Origin: Hysterium pulicare CBS 123377
Lineage: Eukaryota; Ascomycota; Dothideomycetes; Hysteriales; Hysteriaceae
Direction: 5' to 3'
Length of the DNA: 64,000 nucleotides
NCBI GenBank assembly: GCA_000467715.1
Contig: AJFK01001090.1
Span: forward strand, 62,001-126,000
A program made the translations under genes and the position numbers. The notes below the pieces were generated by a model. The model was not told where the DNA came from, ran no database searches, and saw only the letters and a list, made by a program, of their open reading frames with translations. Positions 37,930-49,258 of this stretch are shown here, piece after piece (the stretch's first letter is position 1; the number at the start of each line of letters is the position of its first letter).

Positions 37930-39207
37930 GCGCCAGACGTTATCCGCCTGGGGTTGTGTTCGCCCCATAACAATAACACAGAACATGAATAGAGAGCCTT
38001 CTAGCTATTTATAAACCGCATCCGGACTAGAAATATATATCAACCAATTCAATATATCGTTGTAGATACATGGGAAGCTTTTCTCAGATATCCATTCACC
38101 GCTTTAATGGCTCATATATTGCACTTACAATCAATGTCTGATTGACTACATTTCCCAACAACCTCGGGCTAGACTTCCCATGTCACCGACCCAGCGTAGT
38201 ATTGAAACCAGCTTTAAGAACGGACTTAACATTTCACAACCACTTTTAACTCACGGAAGTCCTATCGCGCTCCAAACGCCCCCAATACGTTAACCTCAAA
38301 CCCAATGCCCGCTTTAAAAACAACTTCCAATTGGTTTAGATACTGTATGCTGAATCTACATCACCAGCCAGTCCCACCCACTCATCCACCCGAGAAGAAG
38401 AGTCTGGTAAAGCTCAACCACGCGTAAGCGGTGATTAAATTACAAGATCTCATTTACGGTTGATTTTATTGAATGATGTAACAGTGTTTCTTTGAATTCG
38501 CGTTGAGTTCTCATTGCTTTAGGTTCTTTGGTTTTGGGTCACATGCTTGCCGCCGTTGACGACTAAAAGAATCATTGTTGACGACGAGACCCTTCCGTCC
38601 TTACCTACCTAACCTTTCCAGAAAAAGTCGTAGATACTGGATTCTCGTGTTGAAATGCGTACCGTCCAGCATGCATCATGCATTATCCACCTTTAGCTTT
38701 CCTCTACTTTCTTTTCCTTTCACAACACTAAAGCCCGCGCGAAACATACTCCTTCCAGTTATAGGGATGTAAAAAGGAAGATGACGTGGCTTCGTTTTTG
38801 AAGATGAATAGCATTTCCGCGTTTGTCGAGGTATTTGAGGCGGAGAGGAGGTATTTAGATCGCCATGGGTGCGGCTTCTCGATTTTCAAGCGGGGTCTTG
38901 GAGGAGGCAGATTTGTCTGATAAGGCATGGGTAGATTTTCAAAGCGGCTGGAAAGTATACGTAAGATACTAGGTATGATAGACGGGTAGCAGACATGCCC
39001 TGTTAAAGATCGGTGACGAGGGGATTATGTATAGGAAAAGAGAGCTTGTAGACACGTTTATATATTTGATACAAACTGTAAAGGGGAAACGACAAGCACT
39101 ATCTCCTACCCATGGTCATATGACTACAACACAGCACAAGACAACGCACTACTCTACTAGATCTACTTTCTTCACATTCACGTTCTTCTTGAATTCCCTC
39201 GCCATAC
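37930..39207. other. Intergenic, convergent 3' ends
   Basis: 1.28 kb between the permease and the V-ATPase gene. AT-rich, with a run of short stops in all frames. The plus-strand C-rich stretch near 39220-39300 already belongs to the antisense of the V-ATPase gene. Confidence 0.5.
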
Positions 39208-41080
39208 CTACACATCCACCAGGTTCCCCTCTTCTTGTCCATCTTTCTGCCCACCCTCCGCACCATCAGCCTCCCCATTATCCCTCGTATCCTTAGTACT
39301 CTTCTCCTTCCTCTTCCTCCCCTCGGCGCTTCTCTGGTAATACTGATCAAGGATCTTAGCCGGGATACGATTGAGCAGTTCCTTAGGATAAATCCTCAGC
39401 AAGCTCCACGCGAGGTCTAGAGATTCGTAGATGCTGCGAGATTCGTACGCCGACTGCGCAATGAAGGTCTTTTCGAACTTCTCGAGAAATTCGAGCGAGA
39501 GCTTGTCTTCGGATGATAGGGCTTCTTCTCCGACGACGGCTTTCATGGCGGCCGCGTCACGGCCGATGGCGTATTTGGCGTAGAGCTGGTTGGAGACGTC
39601 GCCGTGGTCTTTTCGTGTGTGGCCCTCGCCGATGGCAGATTTCATGAGACGCGAGAGGGATGGGAGGACGTTGATGGGCGGGTAGATACCCTTGTTATCT
39701 AGTTGACGGTCGACGAAAATCTGACCTTCTGTGATATAGCCTGTGAGATCGGGTATGGGATGCGTGATATCATCGTTGGGCATAGTCAGAATAGGGATCT
39801 GGGTGATGGACCCATTTCGTCCTTCTACTCGTCCAGCTCGTTCGTAGATTGTGGATAAATCCGTGTACATGTAACCGGGGTAACCACGTCGTCCGGGCAC
39901 TTCTTCTCGGGCGGCGGAGACTTCACGGAGCGCGTCGCAGTAAGATGACAAATCTGTAAGAATGACCAGGACGTGTTTCTCGAGCTGGTAGGCATAGTAT
40001 TCGGCAGTGGTGAGAGCGAGACGAGGAGTGATGATACGTTCGATACTATAGGCAGGTTAGCACAAGCCAAATGATGGTCCATGAATTTTCCACTCACGTT
40101 GGATCATTGGCCAAATTCAAGAATAGCGTGACACGCTCCATGCTTCCATTCTCTTCGAAATCCCTTGTGAAGAATCTACTCGTTTCCAAGTTGACACCCA
40201 TAGCACCAAAGACGATCGAGAAGTTCTCTTCGTGCCCATCGTGTACATCCTTCGTGGGCTTCCCTACCAAACCAGCCTGCCGACAGATTTGTGCAGCGAT
40301 TTCGTTGTGTGGGAGACCGGCGGCGGAGAAAATGGGAATCTTCTGACCACGGGCGATGGAGTTCATGGTGTCGATAGCTGAAATACCGGTTGCAATCATC
40401 TCTTCTGGGTAAACCTATCAAAATGAGCTTCTGCACTACAAACAGTTGAAGGACATGAACTCACTCGGGAGTATGGGTTGATAGGACTGCCGTTAATGTC
40501 CAAGTAATCCTCCGCCAGCACCTTGGGGCCTTTGTCAATAGCTCGACCAGATCCATCGAATATTCGACCAAGCATGTCCTCGGACACACCAAGCTTTAAA
40601 CTGTGACCTGTGAACTCTACTTTTGACTACAAGTTGTCAGCTCTGCCCGATTTCGACCTAGAAATTGGTGCCCACCTTCTTAACGTCAATACCAGCAGTG
40701 CCTTCGAAAACCTGTGCACCTTTGTCAGACTACCGTTTTCTCACTCCATAGGATTCCTTCATTACCTGCACAACTGCTCTGTTCCCTAAGCTCTGTATCA
40801 GCATGAATCTCTAGGTAGATCACCCTTCCTCGCTCACCTCTTGCTTCCAAGACCTGACCTGAGCGTTCGGAGCCATCAGGTAGCGTCAGAGACACAATCT
40901 CGTTGTATTTGGGGAATTTGACCTGTCCAAAGAGCGCATAAGCTTAATGATTCCCCGAGGGAAGCTGGAAAGGCTACAAACACTTTCTAAAATAACCAAT
41001 GGCCCGTTGACACCACCGATGGTGTTGTACCGCATCCTGGGCTGGACGGTCATCATACGGGGGTCCACGATGTCAGGCAT
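39208..41080 (-). CDS. VMA2: V-type proton ATPase subunit B
   Basis: Seven exons by hand: 41080-40982, 40922-40838, 40785-40766, 40711-40676, 40626-40465, 40414-40098 and 40045-39208, giving 518 residues. Exon 3 is only 20 bases. It is the non-catalytic nucleotide-binding subunit of the V1 head that acidifies vacuoles and endosomes. Landmarks are [58 protein letters not shown] and [20 protein letters not shown], where the Walker A loop is replaced as expected for subunit B, then [19 protein letters not shown]. The exon 1 donor is ambiguous (GTGTTT or GTTTGT two bases later); only the later one keeps frame, giving ILES-VKFPKYN where relatives have N. The tail is charged (Lys/Glu/Gly-rich), as in fungal members. 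Constitutive housekeeping gene. Confidence 0.95.
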
Positions 41081-43422
41081 GGCTGCAGGAGACTAGAGCG
41101 ACGGTCACGAAATAAATCGCTCTGAAGATATTGAGAGCTACAACAAGAGTTGAAGCTGGGTGTTGGTGGACTGTGTCGTCGTAGCGGGTTGAAGTGGGAG
41201 GCAGCTCTTTGCTGGGATCTGCCGAAGAAGCTCGACGTGCGTCAGTGCGGGCGGTCATGGCATAGCGCAGATTTGGCGATAACGAATGGAAGAAGCAACG
41301 ATGCGCCAAGTTATCACGCAAAACATTTCTCCTGCGACTGGAGTTGAAGCCGTCACCTTGCATTCAGCAACAACATTTTTCTGATAATAAAAGCAATTGG
41401 CATTCATATGTCACACAAGCAGCAAGAGGTCCCGGACGCTGATGCACTAACTTCTATTCTATTTATTCATGAACATCTACAGAGGAATCCCAAGCTGATC
41501 CAAACAATGGCAGTCCTTCGTGCTGCTAGCTATGAAAGTCCATTAGCCAAGATTTCAGTCAAGGGAATGAGTGTAATCAACAAGATTGAAATTCAAATCA
41601 GACATCCAAGGAAGATATGCGCTCAGTGTCCATCTAAGATTGGCTTCTAGGCGATGGCTAGCGTGAAAACTGCGAATGTGGAAAAATTCATCATGAAATA
41701 TTGTGGCAACGAGGTGAAGAGCAGATTGAACTGGCACTGACCTTGAGACCACAGAGATGGATATCCTTCTATCCACTTTTGCCGCACTGTTCTAATCCTG
41801 CTGTTGCCAGTACGCGAATGCATGTATAGAAGTATCCACGGAGAATTATTTGTCAGGCAGGATGCAAGGACATACTGTAGGTCGGAAAATGCTCTTTGTT
41901 AAATCCTATACTTTGCAAGATGGTCAGCTTGAAGTGAATGTCATGTTTGGTGGATGCTGACGCAAAGCAGAGTGAGGGATGTCAGACGAAAATTACTGGC
42001 AAGTAACAGGTACCCTGCGAAAAGTACCCGAACAGACTAGATTTCTTCAAGGACGACTCAGTTGGGAAAAGAAGAATGTGTGTGTTGTCATCATTTGAAG
42101 GGGCGAAAAGGAGAAAAGGGCGGTGGGCTTACATGAGATTTGAGGGTATTTCAAGAAAGGCTGTCAGGTTAGTGAAGAGGCGGAACTTCTAAAAGTAGGC
42201 AACGGCGGCTGGAACTGTAACGCATACCACTTTGGCCTATCTCTTCTGATCGCATGTCTCTTTTTGCATGATGGCGGAAGCAGTCATGCAGTCGAAAGAG
42301 TTGTTGGAGTGCGGAGCGAGGTTTGGGAGAAAAGTCGAAGGAAGCTTTCCGGCAGGGTCCAAAGTTTTAGTGCGTCATTAGTGCGTCACGTGCCCTAGCG
42401 GTCCACGGTCGCAAAAGGTCAACGCCCGTATTTTTGCTCTGGCCCGCTGGACAGTCAACCGACCAAAAAGACAGCTATCTCTGTGCAGCTGCTGCAGCAC
42501 CGTGGAAGCACTCGTCGCGATTCAACCCGCGCACTTTGTTGAAGATATTGGGAACAGGGCGTGTGTTTGGAAGCAGGTTGGAAAAGTGGACAGGAGCTGG
42601 TGGCCCTGGCGTTATATTACCCAGCCATCTTTGGCAGGCCAGTATTGAAAGCCCCCTTTAGGCCAGCGGATCAACGATCTCTCCCAGCCGGCCTCCCCAG
42701 GCATCGTGCGCCAAAGCCCATCCTCACCACCACACCACCACCGCTATCATCCCCAACGCCCACTCCACCACGCCCTCCGAGCGCAAATCCGACCGCTACG
42801 AATGTCGTGAACACCTTGCACCGCCCACACCCTGTTTTGCGGCTCCCATTGCGACCTGCCCCCGCCTACGCTCGTTTCGACCCTCCGCTACGCCCAGCGG
42901 GACGGATGCGCGATATTCCACATATATCTCCGCCGCCATATTCGGGCGCTGTCTTCCCCTTCGTGCCCGTGTCTTGCTCGTAGTCTTGCGCTTCGTGGCC
43001 CGCGACTTCACAACAGCCCGTCCCGACGTCGCATCTCAGCCCCGGCAGTTGCCGGTGGGCATCTGTCGTTGAACATCTTCACCGATACGAAACTCACTTC
43101 GGGGCCGTTACATACAGTTCGCTTTGGTACATAGTATTTTGGAAGAGTTGGAACTCGAACTTGTGCGGTCTGGTTGGATTCTAACAAACGACGGCGACAT
43201 TTAGCTTCCCTTCACGGCAGCTTGCCAACTTTGAGACTCGCTCGGGCATGCATCAATCGTGATTTTCAACCCAACTCTACAACTATTTCCGCGTCATAAC
43301 CTATCTCTCGAGGTTATCCGTGGGCCGAGTGCGCTATTCCCGTAACAGCGTGATATTGGGACCATAATCTTGAGGGTCATTGGAGGGAATCAGGTCTCGG
43401 GCTTCTGGGTTTCCCTCTCAAG
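41081..43422. other. Divergent promoter region and long leader of the PtaB-like gene
   Basis: 2.34 kb between divergent starts. The first part is the V-ATPase promoter. From about 42430 the sequence turns GC-rich, with C-rich stretches around 42700-42960, and runs without introns up to the ATG at 43423. It contains several upstream ATGs (for example near 42906 and 43248). A long 5' leader with upstream frames is likely. Plus-strand frames at 42561-42983 and nearby are low-complexity and not called. Confidence 0.5.
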
Positions 43423-44095
43423 ATGATGGCAACTAGCTATCCTCAACATCCTGGTGGGATTCAACACCCTGGAATGCCCCATGGCCAGCCGATGGGTCCA
43501 GGTGGTCCCAATCCAGGTCAACCTTTAGGTCAACATATGCAGATGCACCCGGGGGTATCAGGTCCAAATGGACCACACGTTAGTCAAGCAGGACCTATGA
43601 TGGCAGGAATGCAACCTAACATTGGGCCCCATGCCCTACAGCATCTTGCGCCACAAGCACACATGTTTCAACAGCAACAACAACAGCAACAGCAGATGCA
43701 AGCGAGTATGTCTCAAATCCCGTTAGATAATCTCACGTCCCAGAGCTTGGAGCTGATATGTATATCTAGTGGCGAACAATCCAGCCCTCATGCAACAACA
43801 ACGATCCCTTGCGCAACAGCAATATATTCAACGACAACAAATAATGGCGCAACAGAATGGCATGAATATGGGATTTCCAAATGGAATGAATCCTAACATG
43901 TCTGCTCAGCAGATAGCAGCCATGCAAGCTGGGAATCCTGGACAGTTCCCCGTACTGCCTCCGCACCTCCGCGCGCAAATGCAACAACAGCAACAGATGC
44001 AGCATCAGCAACAACAACATGCCCAGGCCCAGGCCCAAGCCCAAGCCCAAGCCCAACATCAAGCTGCTCAGCAACAACAGCAACAACATCAGCAC

Positions 44096-44127
<32 letters not shown>

Positions 44128-44319
44128 AATGCAGGCCATCGCAATGCAACATGCTGCTTCTCAGTCGAGTAATCCGAGCCAGTCGGGGGCCCAAGGTCCG
44201 CCAACAACTAGTCAACCCCAACAGGGACCGAATCGTCCCCCATCACAGATGGGAGGAGCCCACGAAGGACATGCGTCTCCAGTTCCGCAGCCAAATAACC
44301 AGCAAGGACAACAACAACA

Positions 44320-44356
<37 letters not shown>

Positions 44357-45951
44357 CCACCGGCCACACAGGCGCAGAGTCAGGGGCAAAATATGCCCCA
44401 GCAACCGAACCAACAGCAACATCCCCAAAATTCTCAACAAGTCCAGCAACAAAGACAACAGTTATTAGCTCAACAACAACAAGCCCAGCAGGCAGCGATG
44501 TTACGCCAACAGCAGGGTACGCAGGCAATGCAAACGGGACAGATAATTCTGAAACTACTCAACTTCTCCAGTCAACTCAGTAAATTTAATGTGAGTCCAG
44601 GCAGAAATGCACCATTGTGCAACAGAATTAACGATTTTTCATATAGATCCACCGCACAGCTAATTCCCTCGAGCACTGGCAGCAATTTGTTGCCAAGTGG
44701 TTCGCGGAGGACGGTGCTTTCAAGCATTCATTGTACGACAAGCAAGCCAACAAGTCGAAACAGTTCGAGATTGTTTATGCTGCCTTGCCTCGATATTTCT
44801 TAACGCAGTTCGATAGTGGTCTTGAAAGCATTCAAATTACCATCGACGATACGACCGAGAAAACAGTGAACCCCGAGTGTCACTACGTGTTATGCCAGAG
44901 ATCGAAATTCATTTATTGGTATAAGGGCGGTTCTCAGGTTTGTCCATTAATCGTTACGCTATTCCATATTAGGTCCTGACGTTACCTAGGTAGTATGTAC
45001 CGGAAAACTTTCCGCTATGTTTGGAGCTGGTGATCGAATGGACCTCTTGACATTTGAGATGCAAGATCATCAACAATATCTTCCGCGCAACCACTTGGAA
45101 CGATTATTCACCCAACCCTCGCCAAGTCAAATGAGCCAGACGCAATCCCCTCGAATGAACAAGTCATCTGCGAAACAGCGAGCCCAGCAGCAGCGGTTAC
45201 AGAAACCCGAAATCCCTCCGGAACCATCCATGAATCTCTCTGACTTCCCCACGTCACCAATATCGGACTGGGGCGTCACATCGGCGTTGGTGGCGTATCT
45301 CGAAGTGGGTAGCACCTCTAATGTTATTTCGGCGCTTTAGCTTACAAGACATAGGTTGGAGAGACTATGGCCAACATGCGAGAACTCATGGTTTACTATC
45401 AGCAAAATCCTCATCTTAACCCAGCTCAGGCCATAAACACCCTAGTCTCTACGTTGGGTACTCCTCAACAACAATTCCAGCAGCAGGGCACCCCGAATAT
45501 GCAGCATGGAAATATCCCTCCAAACCCTCAACAACTCCTTCAACAGCAGCAAGCACTCCAGCAACAACACAATCTGCCCCCGGGTGCACGTACTCCATCC
45601 GGTCCGGGCCAACCGGGAGCTCCTCCAAATCACCAGTTCATGTCACCCGCCCTCGCAAACCTCGGTCTACCAAACGCTATTAACGGCTCTCCGCACCTCA
45701 TGCAACAGACGCACACTCCATCACCACAAGCCCACGGACTCGTAGCTCAGCACAGCCAGCAAGGAACCAATAGCTCGGCCGGTCCCAGTGCAAACACCTC
45801 CCCAAACGTCACCAACAAGCGACGGCGAAGTACCGTCAAAGTTGAAGGCGACGAAGGAGGGGGTGATGTAAACGGTACAGGGGGTGGCCCGCAGAAGGTG
45901 AAACAAAGTCCTCGACCAGGAGGCAACAAACGGAAGCAAGCAAGTAGCTAA
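43423..45951 (+). CDS. ptaB: LIM-domain-binding (LDB/SEUSS-like) co-regulator, PtaB/Mfg1 type
   Basis: Exons 43423-43705, 43770-44590, 44647-44937, 44990-45304 and 45355-45951 give 768 residues. The N-terminal half is Gln/Pro/Met-rich with poly-Gln and Gln-Ala tracts. The LIM-binding domain starts near IILKLLNFSSQLSKFNIHR and runs through WQQFVAKWFAEDGAFKHSLY, QFEIVYAALPRYFLTQFDSG and VVCTGKLSAMFGAGDRMDLL, to GVTSALVAYLEVGETMANMR. The C terminus is Gln/Pro-rich and ends in basic stretches (NKRRRST, GGNKRKQASS) that look like nuclear signals. Fungal relatives (PtaB of Aspergillus, Mfg1 of Candida) partner with Som1/Flo8-type factors to control adhesion, filamentation and biofilm. A possible extra exon after 45982 was rejected because the intron would be only about 31 bases. 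Confidence 0.9.
44021..44056 (+). repeat. Six-base coding repeat (Ala-Gln)6
   Basis: Six tandem units of GCCCAG/GCCCAA encode alternating Ala-Gln within the PtaB-like protein. It is likely to expand and shrink by slippage. Confidence 0.85.
44309..44353 (+). repeat. CAA/CAG tract coding 15 Gln
   Basis: Fifteen Gln codons in a row, the last ten pure CAG, flanked by Gly and a Pro run. A second, impure Gln/His tract lies at about 44068-44131. Length variation between strains is likely. Confidence 0.9.
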
Positions 45952-47800
45952 TCTTGTTTTCTCATTTGTTGCAGGCCGTCCACGTATTAGTGGATTTCCT
46001 GAACTGGCCAGAGCCTTATTTTGACGACGACTTTGTGTTCCCTATCTCGGACGACTACGTCTTCCCATAACTGGATCCCTGTCTCCAAAGCTCTCGAAAT
46101 CTCCTCCTCTCCTCCATTTGTTGCTCCTCGGATCCTCATCAATCGCACTTGTATAGCGTGGCGTTCAAAGTCATTTCCACCGTATTCCCGTTCCTATAAA
46201 GAAAGAGGAGTCTGCTTTTTTCCCAGATCCATATATCTCCCTCTCATATACTCCTTCCCATATCATCTCATGGCTTGTTATTCCACAATCCGGCGTAGTC
46301 TTATTATACGGGGGCCACCAAGAAACGCGCTCGGAAATCCTGGGCGGGGAAGTTGTTTTATTCTTTTCTTCTCTTTTCTTCTTCTTCTCTGCAAACTCAT
46401 TGCGTATATCATTTTCCCCTTCCTTGTCTGCCATGCAACTCGAGTTTTCCTGAATACTTGGCAAAGAGCCAGGGCGACCTGTTTCTTCTTTTCTTTACAT
46501 AATTTCTTGTATATTACGGGTACGTAGCAGCAAGCAAGAAACCAATCAGGCGCTAATGCCCCGCGCGAAAGCGGTGTTTTGTCTGTGGATTGGATTGCTT
46601 CTCGACGGCGAATCTGTGGGGTGTGCGGGTGTTGTTTTGCATTTATGAGACTTGTCAATGGGTTGTTGCGTGGGTGGGTGGGTGGGCGGCCTTCTTGTTG
46701 CTTTTTTTATTACTTGTTCATTGAGATAAGTCGGATCTGAATCAAAGACGTTATGACTTTCTGACTTGAGCGTTTTGTGGGGGGTTGTTGAAATGTGACT
46801 CGGTGCTTCGTTGCACCTTTTTCTATCTGGATAAATCCATGCGTCGCTCCCTTTTCTGCTGCCGCATTATCATTGTCTGGCCGTTAGAGAAGATGACTAC
46901 CGCCATGTGGGATGTCAGAGTCCATATTATTCAACACAACCGCGCGGCAATCGCTTCCGGGTACGACTATGGCCGCATCATGATCGCTCCCTGCGAGGCA
47001 CATCTCGCGAATAGAGAATATTCCATTCGACTCGATCGCGTAGATGCAAAGCCCACGACATTTAACTTTCGCCGCCTTCAACGCCCAGTGCCCGACTCCA
47101 TACCACTGTTCCTCGAACATCCCATCCCATCTCATCACCGCTCCACTCAGCTAGTATCGTCAAATCAACCCGTTGCGAGAAAACAGGTTCAATTTCAGGA
47201 TATGTCGGCAGGTGGGCCTGAATTTGATGGTTCTTGTGCTGGTGGCTGCATATTGAGTGGACCGCTGCAGGCGATGAGACGGGAAGTTGTGAAGAGAAGG
47301 GCGTGAAAGTACGTTGATGCGGTGGGAAGCTTGGAGGAACGTGCCTATACAACACGAAAACTATCACCTAGAGCCTTTATTGGTTGTAGAATCAGGCTTA
47401 TAATCTTGTTCAACCAGTCGATTCCCCCAACAGGGTGATTCTTCCATATTTACAGGATTTGGATCGTTTCTGAGCCTCTGATACGGCAAACCTAATCTTA
47501 GACACTAGCTTCATAGAGAAATCTGACCATTCCTCCAATCTCTCTTTCATTCAACGAACTACCTTCCCCAACTAGCAGCATTCAACCAAAGATCCTAAAT
47601 TTACGATATTTTATCATCGACCAAATGGCGTTTGTCGTAAAGAAGAAGCGTATATAACTTAAAGTGTCCTATTTTAGGGTTGCAGAGACGCCGTAGATTC
47701 ATCAGGACCGGGGAGACGCCATGGATTCATAAGGCTCCACAACATAGGGCTCCGGGTCGCGGGCACAACAATTCCGCGGATAAGGACCCAGATTGAGCTC
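45952..47800. other. Intergenic, convergent 3' ends, with an orphan frame
   Basis: 1.85 kb. The first 600 bases are T- and C-rich and look like a long 3' end of the PtaB-like gene. The frame at 46839-47306 is listed separately. The rest up to the kinase stop shows no structure I recognise. Confidence 0.4.
46839..47306 (+). CDS. Orphan open reading frame, doubtful
   Basis: From the ATG at 46839 this frame gives 155 residues with mixed composition (VRVHIIQHNRAAIASGYDYG, CEAHLANREYSIRLDRV). No domain, signal peptide or membrane segment is seen, and no intron signals were found. It lies downstream of the PtaB-like gene on the same strand. It could be a small unknown gene or a chance frame; nothing in the sequence decides. 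Confidence 0.2.
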   Translation: MRRSLFCCRIIIVWPLEKMTTAMWDVRVHIIQHNRAAIASGYDYGRIMIAPCEAHLANREYSIRLDRVDAKPTTFNFRRLQRPVPDSIPLFLEHPIPSHHRSTQLVSSNQPVARKQVQFQDMSAGGPEFDGSCAGGCILSGPLQAMRREVVKRRA

Positions 47801-48856
47801 CTACCAGAGAAATGTAAAAACGTCGGGTGCAGTTGGTCGCAGTTCTGGATCCCTTGGCATCATTTGAAGAAACATGTTTCCGAGCGGTCGATTCGCATAG
47901 ACTATATAAAGCGTACGATTTTCGAGACGATCCAATATCCAAGCTTCTACCGTGGCCAGGTTGCTGTGATATGAATCGCTGGCACCGCTTTCGATGCGAT
48001 ACTTGGCGAATTCGTCGAGAGTATGGCCGTTGCATACAATAAGGATCTCGGAGAAAACACATCCGAGGGAAAAGATATCCGCTGAACGGCCGTGTTTATC
48101 ATAGTCGAGGACCTCCGGTGCGCAGTATTTAGGTGTTCTAGCAGTTGGTGCTTCTGTTTGACTGTGGTCCTGTGAAGTAAATGATCTGGACAAACCGAAG
48201 TCTGCGAGATATACACGGTACGGCGGGAGGTTGTCAGAGGGTGAGCCCTCTCTCTTCACCAGTATATTTGCAGGTTTGATATCCATATGCCTAGTAGTAC
48301 GTGAGTGAATGAACTGCAACGCATGAACAAGACATTTGTAGCTCGATCCTAGAAACTCCGCTCTCGTGTAAAATTCGTCATGTTCCGAGACTGACGAACC
48401 AGGGTTTACAAAGAGGTCTATAGTGTCTTCAAGGAAAGTGCCTAAATGGCAGTCGGCTGCTGGATACATTAATATCGCAAAGTTGCGCCCTTGCAGATAT
48501 GATCCAACAAGCTGAACTATGTGTCGATGTTTAAGACGATGGAGGTGCTCTACTTCAATAAGAGCGTCGGCAACCTTAAATTTGTAGTTGCATCGCATGG
48601 TTTTCCTTGCCAAGATAATGCGTCGACATCGAACTTTGTCTACGGATGCGGAAAGAGACGACCCGAGATGGGAAATGACCGTCAATGGTACCTCTTCTGT
48701 ACTCGGGAATTCGACGTGCTGGCCTTTTCCAGACCAATTGAGCTCTTCGTCCCAAGGGAGTAGTAGACTCTTTGCTTCAAGTAGACTTCGGTACTCAGAC
48801 TTCGAATTCACTTACCGCACGTCCGTACGTTCTCCTACTTCGAATATCACTGGCAT
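47801..48856 (-). CDS. Serine/threonine protein kinase, fungal-specific
   Basis: Exons 48856-48816 and 48767-47801 give 335 residues from the ATG MPVIFEVGERTDVR. Kinase landmarks: the likely ATP-anchoring Lys in IILARKTMR, the catalytic loop HMDIKPANILV (Arg of HRD replaced by Met), DFGLS, and KYCAPEVLDY for the APE motif; DIFSLGCVFSEIL and DPELRPTAPDVF mark the C-lobe. Lack of the HRD Arg suggests activity does not depend on activation-loop phosphorylation. The gene may start further upstream: the frame continues back to an ATG at 49258 with similar Ser/Pro-rich sequence, but one in-frame TAG lies at 49046-49048 (see separate entry). Many fungi have expanded sets of such small kinases; no partner gene is visible here. 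Confidence 0.8.
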
Positions 48857-49258
48857 TGCTGGAGTAGGAACGTTATGCTGATGTCCAGGCAGTCCTCTTC
48901 TTCCTTGGTTAGGGCCACTTGGGAATGACGCCCGACTGCTGTGATTTGACTGCGGCGTATGGAAGGAGGACGGACTGGCACCTATGAAACGCGCGGGACT
49001 GGTGTAAGCTGAAGATGCTGTATAAAATGACGCCGGGCTGTTGAACTAAGAGTATGCTGGAAGGGAGGATGCTGGACTGGGACCGAAAACAGAGGCCGAA
49101 TTGCCGTGACTAGAATACGCATCCCAAGGAATACGATCTCGATATACAAGATCATTCAACTCTAGAGGCGGCGGCGGCAGCTGTGGTGAAGGCAATGCGT
49201 TGTCGGGATCTAACGAGTCTGTCCCCATATCGAGAACCCTTTCTACCCCTTCTACCAT
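48857..49258 (-). other. Possible N-terminal coding extension of the kinase, interrupted by TAG
   Basis: From the ATG at 49258 the frame reads MVEGVERVLDMGTDSLD, then Pro/Ser-rich sequence to SPASSLPAYS, a TAG, and on in the same frame as FNSPASFYTASSAYTS to the kinase start. Both sides share the SPAS/Ser-Tyr style, which suggests one coding stretch. A weak intron from GTATTC (in GGGATGCGTATTC) to TTCAACAG would remove the stop and keep frame, but no good branch site is visible. Otherwise it is a nonsense change or untranslated leader. Confidence 0.4.

Noticed and set aside
43766-44528. Minus-strand frames of Leu, Val and Ala runs
   Set aside because: They are antisense of the CAA/CAG tracts in the PtaB-like gene.
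45942-45982. An extra intron and last exon for the PtaB-like gene
   Set aside because: The intron would be only about 31 bases, shorter than fungal introns normally allow, and the added exon ends soon after.
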